Shown in pieces: positions 1-7,011 of a stretch of 8,937 nucleotides of DNA. The notes below the pieces were generated by a model. It ran no database searches and was not told the DNA's origin. It worked only from the letters and a program-made list of their open reading frames with translations. Each line of letters begins with the position of its first letter. Within the stretch, counting starts at the first letter, position 1. Source of the DNA: Candidatus Thorarchaeota archaeon (GTDB taxonomy: Archaea > Asgardarchaeota > Thorarchaeia > Thorarchaeales > Thorarchaeaceae). The stretch spans positions 1-8,937 of the forward strand of contig JAGSHN010000001.1 in the NCBI GenBank assembly GCA_029855935.1, written 5' to 3'. The position numbers and the translations under genes were made by a program.

Positions 1-1302
<1,302 letters not shown>

Positions 1303-1645
1303 AAGACTCTACCTTAGGGGTAGACGCAGCCGACTGCCGAATGGCAGCACGGATCCTTGAAGTACAAGGCGGCGGGGTGGAGTCACAGGGTCTTGTCCCG
1401 TGCGCACACTGTTGAGCACCCTATTTCTTCAAGTATTGTAGTTCACAGTGCGTCTAGTGAGGATTGGGCTCCTCAAGTGCGGACTCTTTTGTGATGTCTT
1501 GTATCCCATTGCAGTATCTGCAACCAAGTCATCGGTTGATTCGGCAAGCCAAACAGGGGCGGGCTATCGCTAGACGCGTACGGGTTCTTCATCTGCCTTC
1601 CTGAATGAGGAGGTGATCCCCGACCTGTTGCGACTGCGGAAAGTG
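1303..1645 (+). other. 16S trailer and intergenic spacer, no gene seen
   Basis: No tRNA, 23S or 5S rRNA and no convincing protein gene is visible here. The first 70 nt hold three short perfect hairpins: TCTACC/GGTAGA at about 1308-1324, CTGCC/GGCAG at 1334-1347 with loop GAAT, and CCTTG/CAAGG at 1355-1369 with loop AAGTA. These are plausible trailer structures of the 16S precursor. The 5' leader is outside the window, so any leader-trailer processing stem cannot be tested. A short T run lies near 1486-1490 but has no strong hairpin before it. The 12-nt anti-SD complement at 1608-1619 is listed separately. Confidence 0.6.
1608..1619 (+). promoter_or_regulatory. Perfect 12-nt complement of the mature 16S 3' tail
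   Basis: AGGAGGTGATCC here is the exact reverse complement of GGATCACCTCCT, the tail that 16S rRNA would have after removal of the 30-nt insert. The unspliced gene offers only a 10-nt contiguous match (1293-1302). In a 16S precursor reaching this far, the site could pair with and mask the anti-SD. It is also a perfect Shine-Dalgarno sequence, but the only following reading frame is a 33-codon one from a TTG at 1628. A chance match of this length in a 340-nt spacer is unlikely but cannot be excluded. Confidence 0.45.
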
Positions 1646-3019
1646 TCACCGGGGACCAAGAATATGGTCCCTAGGGTGTGCTCTCATCACCTCTTCGTCA
1701 ACCGGGTGATTCCCCGAGTCGTTGAATGAGGTAGTGAGTGAGTCTCCACCGCACCGCAACTCCCATGCTCCGCCCTCACCATGACCGCCGTCACCGGCAA
1801 CCAACACAGTATCATCGGTCGGTTCGTCATGGTGTTTGGTAGAGGTCATCAGGACATAGTCCCTCGCCCTACGCTCAGCCTCCTCCCGCTGCATTCGCTT
1901 GCCGTCAGTGCCAGACCTGACAGCTGCAGACGGGGTCTCCATGGTTCTTGCCATGGCGGGGTCGGTACCGTTCCCAGACTCGTCATGCAGAGTCTGTTCA
2001 TCGCGGTCAGCCACGGTCACTCCTGCAGGCGAGGCTGGCGACCTCTCGGAGTGAGCGGACCTCCCTTGAGAGCGAGTGCTCCGCCGGGCCTTCGGCGTGA
2101 CTGTCTCAGGCCTGAACCTTGCTGACAGCCACTGTCCTAGTCCGTCCTCATCCCACAGTGATGGAATGAGCCTGATGAGGCGCTGTCCGATGTTTATCGC
2201 GGCGTTCACGTCAGCGTTAGCACGATATCCACAGGTGGGACACAGAAAGAAGCTCTGCTTGGGTCGAAGACCACGTCGCCCGCATCTTGAACATGTCGTG
2301 CTTGTCCAGTACTCGGGCACCATACGAACGCGGTTCGGGTCAAGACCGGCAACTCGAAGTCTGTGTTGGAGTAATCGAGTGATCCGGCCAAATACCCTGA
2401 GCAGGGCCCACCACTTCCGCCGGCGGTCCTTGAGAATCTGTACTGACCTCACGTCGCCTCGCCTGAGCGCTGATAGATGAAATCCCGACATTCTGAGGGG
2501 CACCGCCAGGCGGTCGTGCCGTCTTCTACCCTCTCGTGCAGAGCGGAGAGAGTCCCTGAGAACAAGCCAGTGCTTGATTGTCTTCTCAGGCGCATAGACG
2601 AGAGTGAACAGACGCCGAAATATGTGGCGGGGAATCTTCTTGGGACGGCGTGTTCTGGCGTGTAATGGCAGTGTCTGTCCCGTCACAAGATAGGCCTCCC
2701 ACATGCCAATGGCCGTCTCTCGACACTCCTGAAGCTCGTTCGTCGAGATGTTTGGAAAGCGTATCTTGAAGTCGTGAGGAACGGACTTCCTGTCTCTCGT
2801 ACGGAGCGTGAGACGGTCAAGGGCACCAGCGTCTACTCGGCGTCTCTGCCCCACGTACAGAATCTCTCGCTCGTGGTGCTCTATCACTCCCAAGTACGCC
2901 CTGATCACACGCGTGTCCCTGCGCGTCATCTTCTCAAGACGGCGCCTCTGACGTCCCGTCATCCGCTCCCAGTCTATGGGAACCTTCACCGTGTACATTA
3001 CTCCACTCGAACGTCCCAT
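1646..3019 (-). CDS. TnpB-family (IS200/IS605 OrfB-like) protein with in-frame loss of RuvC-I and RuvC-II
   Basis: This is a relative of the TnpB encoded at 3648-5609. The shared N-terminal part begins MGRSSGVMYTVKVPIDW and contains NISTNELQECRETAI and the Arg-rich segment around KDRRRKWWALLRV. That V (codon 2393-2395) is followed directly by FGRITRLLQHRLRVAGL, which aligns with residues 378 onward of the other copy. About 165 residues, carrying the first RuvC aspartate and the RuvC-II strand, are therefore missing without loss of frame. The four-cysteine zinc finger (CSRCG, CPTCG) and the RuvC-III motif ADVNAAINI remain. RNA-guided cleavage by the RuvC site should be impossible. I chose the ATG at 3019 because it matches the start of the other copy. 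A GTG at 3070 would add 17 residues and is closer to the TATA box at 3124-3132. The frame is open throughout, so the gene is either recently deleted or maintained as a nuclease-dead protein. No TnpA gene is nearby. Confidence 0.8.
   Translation of the reverse strand: MGRSSGVMYTVKVPIDWERMTGRQRRRLEKMTRRDTRVIRAYLGVIEHHEREILYVGQRRRVDAGALDRLTLRTRDRKSVPHDFKIRFPNISTNELQECRETAIGMWEAYLVTGQTLPLHARTRRPKKIPRHIFRRLFTLVYAPEKTIKHWLVLRDSLRSAREGRRRHDRLAVPLRMSGFHLSALRRGDVRSVQILKDRRRKWWALLRVFGRITRLLQHRLRVAGLDPNRVRMVPEYWTSTTCSRCGRRGLRPKQSFFLCPTCGYRANADVNAAINIGQRLIRLIPSLWDEDGLGQWLSARFRPETVTPKARRSTRSQGRSAHSERSPASPAGVTVADRDEQTLHDESGNGTDPAMARTMETPSAAVRSGTDGKRMQREEAERRARDYVLMTSTKHHDEPTDDTVLVAGDGGHGEGGAWELRCGGDSLTTSFNDSGNHPVDEEVMRAHPRDHILGPR
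1652..1671 (-). other. Hairpin over the stop region of the minus-strand tnpB
   Basis: GGGACC (1652-1657) and GGTCCC (1666-1671) form a perfect 6-bp stem with an 8-nt A/T-rich loop. It covers the last codons of the minus-strand tnpB. It could be part of the element's right-end RNA or a transcription end. No T run follows it on the minus strand, so a simple terminator is less likely. Confidence 0.4.
1728..1747. repeat. Inverted repeat, right side of the minus-strand TnpB element
   Basis: The 20 nt from GAGGTAGTGAG to AGTCTCC pair with 3155-3174 in inverted orientation, with 17 of 20 positions identical and core AGTGAGTGA. The end of the second element at 5462-5476 has a related core, which supports a role as an element-end signal. 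Confidence 0.5.
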
Positions 3020-3121
3020 GTTCCAGCCGTCCCGTATCATCATCCAGCGCCAGTGACAAGTGTCGACCACCAGAACCCCACACGCAGGCTCACGCCCACC
3101 GTGCGTCGGGCTGCCTCTTGT

Positions 3122-3136
3122 GGATATAAAAAGTCC
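3122..3136 (-). promoter_or_regulatory. BRE/TATA promoter of the minus-strand tnpB
   Basis: On the minus strand this reads GGACTTTTTATATCC, a good archaeal TATA box (core 3124-3132) with purine-rich sequence upstream. A start site about 26 nt downstream would be near 3101. That leaves a short leader to the GTG at 3070 or about 80 nt to the ATG at 3019. It lies inside the inverted repeat at 3155-3174, so the element seems to carry its own promoter. Confidence 0.55.
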
Positions 3137-3154
3137 CGACCTGTCACGGCCAAT

Positions 3155-3174
3155 GGAGATTCACTCACTGACTC
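3155..3174. repeat. Inverted repeat, left side of the minus-strand TnpB element
   Basis: This is the partner of 1728-1747, with 17 of 20 positions matching in inverted orientation (core TCACTCACT). It lies about 20 nt upstream of the TATA box of the tnpB gene. Confidence 0.5.
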
Positions 3175-3344
3175 GCTCCGTACAACGAGTAATATACTCC
3201 ACGTGATTCGGCTGTACGTATGTCTTCATCATATACAACGTCATCAAGCCTACCCAGTGAGAATGCAGAATCAGCCTCCACCGTTCAGAGTGATGTTTCG
3301 CCTTGAAAATAGTATGCTCCTGTACTAGGTTGAACCAGAATGAT

Positions 3345-3563
3345 TCAGACCTCCCTCATCTCCTGTTGCAGTTGACGGGCATCTCTCAGCAGTTCTCGTA
3401 CTGCATCGTCATCCCACTGTTCGGCGTAACGGCGGAGTATCTGGATGGCGGAGTCGATGGTGTCGAGTGCGGACGCGCGAAGGTCCTCGTGGTGTTCCAG
3501 TCTGGCGAGCGTGATGAGTGCCTCGCCGAGGTCGATTGAGGCGATTTGTTTCTCGTGGAGCCT
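3345..3563 (-). pseudogene. Orphan coding-like fragment without a start codon
   Basis: Between the two TnpB elements the minus strand has a 72-codon open stretch ending in TGA (3345-3347), bounded upstream by TAA (3564-3566). It reads as an acidic helical peptide, with the end ARQLQQEMREV and internal segments such as LARLEHHEDLRASALDTI. Third codon positions are strongly G/C, as in the real genes here. No ATG, GTG or TTG precedes the coding-like part. It is probably the 3' remnant of a gene cut off when the downstream element arrived (left repeat at 3588), or a gene using a rare start. I cannot assign a family. It may also be chance. Confidence 0.3.
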
Positions 3564-3587
3564 TTAACCCCTCTTGATGAACGGGAT

Positions 3588-3602
3588 GGGGAGTGAGGCT
3601 CC
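3588..3602. repeat. Inverted repeat, left side of the plus-strand TnpB element
   Basis: GGGGAGTGAGGCTCC matches the reverse complement of 5462-5476 at 13 of 15 positions. It can itself fold into a small GGAG/CTCC hairpin, as expected of subterminal sequences in IS200/IS605-type elements. Confidence 0.45.
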
Positions 3603-3618
3603 GCCGGCCTGCTAGGTC

Positions 3619-3630
3619 GGAACTTTAAAT
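3619..3630 (+). promoter_or_regulatory. TATA promoter of the plus-strand tnpB, probably leaderless
   Basis: The sequence GGAACTTTAAAT places a TATA core at 3624-3630. The predicted start site about 26 nt downstream coincides with the ATG at 3648, so the message is probably leaderless. This also supports the chosen start codon. TTTAAA is palindromic and could serve the minus-strand fragment at 3345-3563 as well. Confidence 0.5.
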
Positions 3631-3647
3631 GCCGCAGGTGCGACGCG

Positions 3648-5609
3648 ATGGGAAGGTCCTCGGGACTGATGCTGACGGTGAGGGTGCCCATAGACTGGGG
3701 GCGGATGACGGGACGTCAGAGGCGTCGTCTTGATCGGATGACGCGCAGGGACACGCGTGTGATCCGGGCGTATCTTGGGGTGATCGAGCATCATGAGCGG
3801 GAGGTCGTGTACGCGCAGGGTGGTGGTCGTCGTCTGCGGGTGGACGCTGGGGCGCTGGATCGGCTGACGTTACGGACGAGAGAGCGTAGGCAGGTGGCGC
3901 ACGACTTCAAGAGGCGGTTTCCGAACATCTCGACGAACGAGTTGCAGGAGTGTCGAGAGACGGCGATTGCCATGTGGGAGTCGTTCCTGCGTGTGAGAGC
4001 GACGCCACCGATGCGCGCGAGGGGCTACCGGCCGAAGAAGATACCGCGGTACATGTTCGAGAGGCAGTTCCGGCTGGTGTACACGCCCGACAAGAGGGTG
4101 CGTCACTGGCTGGTGCTGAGGGACTCGCTGGACTCGGTGCGCCAGGGACGGAGACGACACGACCGGCTCGCCGTGCCTCTCAGACCGTCATCGTACCATC
4201 TCTCAATGCTGAGACGCGGCACCGTCAAGTCCATACAGGTCTTCAAGGACCGGAGGCGGAAGTGGTGGGTGCTGTTCCGCGTCCGCATCACACCACCGTC
4301 ATCGACAGCGACAGTGACGACCGACAGCGACCCTGCGACGGACACGGTGCCGGCACGTCCTCCCGCCGTGCTGGGCATCGACCTGGGAATACGCAAGGCC
4401 GCCTGCTCAGTCCTGCTGACGCCCGATGGACTCAGACACGTCCGGTTCTGGCGACAGGAGGAGAAGACACGACGGATGGAGCGTTACGACAGGATCTTCG
4501 CGAGCCTGCAGAGGCGCAGAGAGGAGAAGCTCCGCGCCGGACTCAGTGCCGATGGCGTGTCGCGACGCCTCAGGGCGCTAAAGACGAAGCGCAGGGACCT
4601 CAGCATCGACCACGACAGGAGACTCGTCCGACGGCTCTGCGACCACATCGTCGAGCTCTCACGGTCCTACGACATCTACGTCGCCATCGGCCGTCTTGCA
4701 GGTATCCGTCGTCACGCGAGACGCAGCAGTGGTCATCGTGGCGGCAGACGCTATCGTCATATGATCACGCGCTGGTCCTTCGCGCGCGTCACCGAGTGGC
4801 TGGTACATGCGCTGAGGCTCGCGGGAGTCGACGCCAGCCGCGTGAGAGTGGTGTCTGAGCAGTGGACGAGCATCACCTGCTCGCGATGTGGTCGTCGTGG
4901 GGTCCGTCCACGACAGAGTCTCTTCGTCTGCCCGACTTGCGGCTACCGCGTCAATGCCGATGTCAACGGCGCCATAAACATAGCACGCCGCCTCATCATG
5001 CTCATTCCATCACTGAGGAATGAGAGCAGCGCACGAGGACAGTGGCTGCTGCCCTCTACCAGCACGACAGTGAGGGTGGCGGGCAGGACCACGCCGAGAG
5101 CTCGGAGGAGCGCGAGACGCTCTGACGAGAGGTGCGTTCACTCCGAGAGGTCGCCAGCCTCGCCTGTAGGAGTGACCGTGGTGGACCGCTATGAGCAGGC
5201 CTCTCTGGAGAGGTATGTGAGCGGTGCCGACCCCGCCATGGAGACAAGAACCGTGGAAGACCCGTCTGCGGCCACGAGGGACTCACACTGGCGCCCGTGG
5301 CGGACCAACGCAGCGGGAGGAGGCTGTGTACAGGACGAGGGACCCCGTCCCGATGACCCCTGTCAAACGTCCGGACAGCCGGTGGAGGATGACAGCACCC
5401 CCTGCCGGTCGCCGGTGACGGCAGTCCGGATGAGGGCTGAGCACGGGAGCGGGCGCACGGTGGGGCCTCACTCACCCGCTCGCCGACTCACTGAGTCAGG
5501 TGGCGGGCGCTCCCACCGCCGCGAGGACCTGCAGGTCGGACCTTGTGTTTCGGAGCCCCAGTCTGGGGCTGCAGCCCGGCGCGCTCCCCGCGCGGACGGG
5601 CGACGGTGA
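3648..5609 (+). CDS. TnpB-family (IS200/IS605 OrfB-like) RNA-guided nuclease, RuvC-II glutamate absent
   Basis: TnpB proteins are RNA-guided DNA endonucleases of IS200/IS605-type elements and relatives of Cas12. Residues 1-230 form an Arg-rich N-terminal half shared with the minus-strand copy, followed by a Ser/Thr/Pro-rich stretch at about 215-240. RuvC-I is GIDLGIRKA with D245. The zinc finger uses C411, C414, C428 and C431. RuvC-III is ADVNGAINIA with D438. At the RuvC-II strand, where most TnpBs have E-D-L, this protein reads VAIGRLAGIR, with G348 in place of the glutamate. E383 or E404 might substitute. The family usually ends soon after RuvC-III, near residue 450 here. The remaining 200 residues are low-complexity and lose frame agreement with the other copy after about 5290, so they probably overlie the element's RNA. 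Length is 653 residues against roughly 400 in typical TnpB. The ATG start matches the TATA spacing. Nuclease activity is uncertain. Confidence 0.88.
   Translation: MGRSSGLMLTVRVPIDWGRMTGRQRRRLDRMTRRDTRVIRAYLGVIEHHEREVVYAQGGGRRLRVDAGALDRLTLRTRERRQVAHDFKRRFPNISTNELQECRETAIAMWESFLRVRATPPMRARGYRPKKIPRYMFERQFRLVYTPDKRVRHWLVLRDSLDSVRQGRRRHDRLAVPLRPSSYHLSMLRRGTVKSIQVFKDRRRKWWVLFRVRITPPSSTATVTTDSDPATDTVPARPPAVLGIDLGIRKAACSVLLTPDGLRHVRFWRQEEKTRRMERYDRIFASLQRRREEKLRAGLSADGVSRRLRALKTKRRDLSIDHDRRLVRRLCDHIVELSRSYDIYVAIGRLAGIRRHARRSSGHRGGRRYRHMITRWSFARVTEWLVHALRLAGVDASRVRVVSEQWTSITCSRCGRRGVRPRQSLFVCPTCGYRVNADVNGAINIARRLIMLIPSLRNESSARGQWLLPSTSTTVRVAGRTTPRARRSARRSDERCVHSERSPASPVGVTVVDRYEQASLERYVSGADPAMETRTVEDPSAATRDSHWRPWRTNAAGGGCVQDEGPRPDDPCQTSGQPVEDDSTPCRSPVTAVRMRAEHGSGRTVGPHSPARRLTESGGGRSHRREDLQVGPCVSEPQSGAAARRAPRADGRR
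5462..5476. repeat. Inverted repeat, right side of the plus-strand TnpB element
   Basis: GGGGCCTCACTCACC is the inverted partner of 3588-3602 (13 of 15). With the preceding bases it can fold into a GGTGGG/CTCACC hairpin with one G-T pair. The matching place in the other element is 1728-1747. Confidence 0.45.
5554..5570 (+). other. Perfect hairpin near the end of the plus-strand tnpB frame
   Basis: AGCCCCA (5554-5560) and TGGGGCT (5564-5570) form a 7-bp stem with loop GTC. Its place relative to tnpB corresponds to the hairpin at 1652-1671 in the other copy although the sequences differ. It may be part of the guide-type RNA or of the element's right end. Confidence 0.45.
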
Positions 5610-5925
5610 TGTGATGGGGAGGTGGTCCTCCCCCTCTCGTCCCACGCGTGGGTCCCCGTTTGGGGCGTCAGAGATTGGAAGCAATGGTGTTGAGGTATAT
5701 GGTGGGTCAGTCTGTTCAAGACTGTGTCGACGAGCCCTCAGGTCGTCGGTCGATAGTCCTTCTCTGCCCTCCTATCTGAATACGACTGCCGAAGACCGTC
5801 AGTGATCTATGCGTGTCTGGCCTCTCTCATTGCTTCCGGTATCCTTATTAGATGGCGCGAGAGAAGAATAGGTGCGGGCCACTCCTAGTCCAAGGATGTG
5901 GCCTAATGTGCACATGTGTTGTACC
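5610..5925. other. Convergent intergenic region with two strong palindromes
   Basis: No gene is seen. Just after the tnpB stop codon lies a perfect 7-bp hairpin, GGGGAGG/CCTCCCC at 5616-5633 with loop TGGT, followed by a pyrimidine-rich stretch. The 12-nt palindrome CCCACGCGTGGG follows at 5641-5652. Either could end the tnpB transcript or belong to the element end. The rest, up to the stop codon of the minus-strand gene at 5926, shows no clear structure or coding signal. Confidence 0.45.
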
Positions 5926-7011
5926 TTATTTGCGGTGTTTCACTATCTCTATTTTTCTGATTTTTCGGCCCGTAGCCCGTAGGAGACCGTACTGCTGCTC
6001 AGCCACCTCGTTCAGGGCAAGAAATAGGTCGGCTGACTCACCACGTCCCACGATGTACCGGTCTCTGTTCGGGTTGAAGAACCTCAGACCAGCCCGCTGT
6101 GCATATGCAATGTCAAGAATCTGGTCGTAGAGTGGCGAGGTCTCGATGAGACTCTTCTGTCCGGGCAATCCTCCTGCACTCACAAACAATATTGGCCGAC
6201 GTATGTAGGGCTGTAACTCGCGTAGACTGAAGTGCCTGTCCGACAGGGGTTTTATCTGGTCAATATGAGGGTTGCCTATGTAGTAGAAGTACTTGTTTTC
6301 AGCCGGTACCCTGTCGTCGTACAGGACAATGTCCCTCACGGTATTCTCATTCAGATATCTCTTGTACTGCTGAAGGAATGTGTCGAGCGAACGAAGCAGA
6401 ATGTCCGCTGTCGATAACAGGGGGTCTACGCGGTCACCGTTGAAGATGATCTCAACCTTGTGTCCCTGCCGAAGAGTGTCCCAACATATAGAGCGGGGGA
6501 TTGAGTCAACGCCATCGAGAACGAAATGACCTCTCGGGATTCCTGTCTTCTCTGCAACAAACCATGCGCAGACAACGTTGTAGTAGTTCTGAACTATCTT
6601 GATGAACTCCTGTACCGTCACCTGTTGCGTGGCCGTCCCATACTGACCGTAGATTGTCACCTTTCCATCCTGCAGGTGCTTCCTATTGATGCGTGTGACG
6701 CAATATGCCACCTTCACGTCGTCGAGAGATAGAATCTGCCTTGCAAAATTGAGATAGAACGACCTGGACGCATCCGTTCTCTCTCCTAGGAGTTCCCCAA
6801 TGTCATGGGCCTTGTACACTCTCCGACTACGCCTGATGCCATAGTCATCAAAGAGATTAGTCATTATCTCAGAGTAGTCCTGATAGAACTTCTCTGGTAC
6901 AAGGGGGTTCACAACCACCCCAATCAGCGCATCAAACGTCCTCTTCTCCCCAGTTTCCCAGCTGTACCATTCCTTGTGATGTTTCTTGGAGTCAACAGCA
7001 AAGATGGGCAT
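5926..7011 (-). CDS. Hypothetical protein, possible distant DUF3800-like (RNase H fold) protein
   Basis: This is a 361-residue soluble-looking protein with no signal peptide or membrane segment. It opens with MPIFAVDSKKHH, an aspartate (D7) directly after a first hydrophobic strand, then a second strand DALIGVVVNP. In the middle, GHFVLDGVD (D166, D169) is followed by KVEIIFNG and DPLLSTADILLRSLDTF (D203). That order resembles DUF3800 proteins, which start with a D-E-S-G strand and carry a late strand plus Q-L-A-D helix. The match is by pattern only, and the E-S-G triplet is absent. Residues 225-361 form an extra part I do not recognise. The ATG at 7011 is the first start after an in-frame stop upstream. 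A TATA-like AGTATTAAAG at 7082-7091 (minus strand) may be the promoter. It is convergent with tnpB and divergent from the DUF438 gene. Family assignment is weak, but that this is a real gene is likely. Confidence 0.75.
   Translation of the reverse strand: MPIFAVDSKKHHKEWYSWETGEKRTFDALIGVVVNPLVPEKFYQDYSEIMTNLFDDYGIRRSRRVYKAHDIGELLGERTDASRSFYLNFARQILSLDDVKVAYCVTRINRKHLQDGKVTIYGQYGTATQQVTVQEFIKIVQNYYNVVCAWFVAEKTGIPRGHFVLDGVDSIPRSICWDTLRQGHKVEIIFNGDRVDPLLSTADILLRSLDTFLQQYKRYLNENTVRDIVLYDDRVPAENKYFYYIGNPHIDQIKPLSDRHFSLRELQPYIRRPILFVSAGGLPGQKSLIETSPLYDQILDIAYAQRAGLRFFNPNRDRYIVGRGESADLFLALNEVAEQQYGLLRATGRKIRKIEIVKHRK

Larger units (their letters stand above)
1650..2053 (-). ncRNA. Putative guide-type RNA (reRNA/omegaRNA) region of the deleted TnpB copy
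   Basis: The DNA downstream of the RuvC-III codons resembles the matching region of the other element (5139-5480) even after the reading frames part. A 17-nt identical block lies at 1876-1892 (matching 5310-5326), and a 12-nt block lies at 1787-1798 (matching 5411-5422). Both blocks are read in different frames in the two copies. In TnpB systems the guide RNA overlaps the 3' end of tnpB and runs into the right end. A strong hairpin, GGGACC/GGTCCC at 1652-1671, sits at the far end of the region. The exact ends and the guide are unknown. Confidence 0.35.
1728..3174 (-). mobile_element. TnpB-only (IS1341-like) element, internally deleted copy
   Basis: The tnpB-like gene is enclosed by a 20-nt inverted repeat, 1728-1747 against 3155-3174, matching at 17 of 20 positions. 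The repeat core is related to the one around the second element at 3588-5476. Similarity to that element continues somewhat beyond 1728 towards about 1700, so the true right end may lie further out. The copy is about 440 bp shorter than the other, mostly because of the internal deletion at the 2392/2393 junction. Without a TnpA it could move only with help in trans. Confidence 0.55.
3588..5476 (+). mobile_element. TnpB-only (IS1341-like) element, longer copy
   Basis: The element encloses tnpB 3648-5609 between short inverted repeats: 3588-3602 and 5462-5476 match at 13 of 15 positions (core GAGTGAGGC). The right repeat lies inside the annotated reading frame, so the last 45 or so codons run past it. 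Hairpins continue to about 5652, and the true right end may be there. No TnpA (Y1 transposase) gene is present in the window. The element points away from the other copy, left end to left end, 413 bp apart. Confidence 0.55.
5139..5570 (+). ncRNA. Putative guide-type RNA (reRNA/omegaRNA) overlapping the 3' end of tnpB
   Basis: The region matches 1650-2053 (minus strand) of the other element. The first part (from 5139) is conserved in the same frame. From about 5290 conserved blocks such as 5310-5326 (17 of 17) and 5411-5422 (12 of 12) fall in different codon phases in the two copies, which argues for conservation of RNA or DNA and not of protein. The segment ends in hairpins, including GACTC/GAGTC near 5484-5496 and AGCCCCA/TGGGGCT at 5554-5570. 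Location over the tnpB 3' end fits known reRNA genes. Ends are approximate. Confidence 0.4.

Noticed and set aside
1628-1729. A 33-codon frame starting with TTG about 8 nt after the perfect SD-like AGGAGGTGAT
   Set aside because: Its start is a rare codon, its peptide is featureless, and most of it is antisense to the 3' end of the minus-strand tnpB.
1781-2480. Two overlapping plus-strand frames of 114 and 134 codons
   Set aside because: They are antisense to the minus-strand tnpB, whose translation carries a clear zinc finger and RuvC-III motif.
2774-3328. A 184-codon plus-strand frame
   Set aside because: It runs antisense through the conserved N-terminal part of the minus-strand tnpB and over its promoter. 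Composition is not protein-like.
3020-3647. A TnpA (Y1 transposase) gene between the two elements
   Set aside because: No frame here has the HUH motif or catalytic tyrosine context. The elements look TnpB-only.
3950-4858. A 302-codon frame in another phase of the plus-strand tnpB
   Set aside because: The sequence is G+C-rich and stop-poor. The peptide is Arg/Ala/Thr-rich without motifs, while the tnpB phase shows family motifs.
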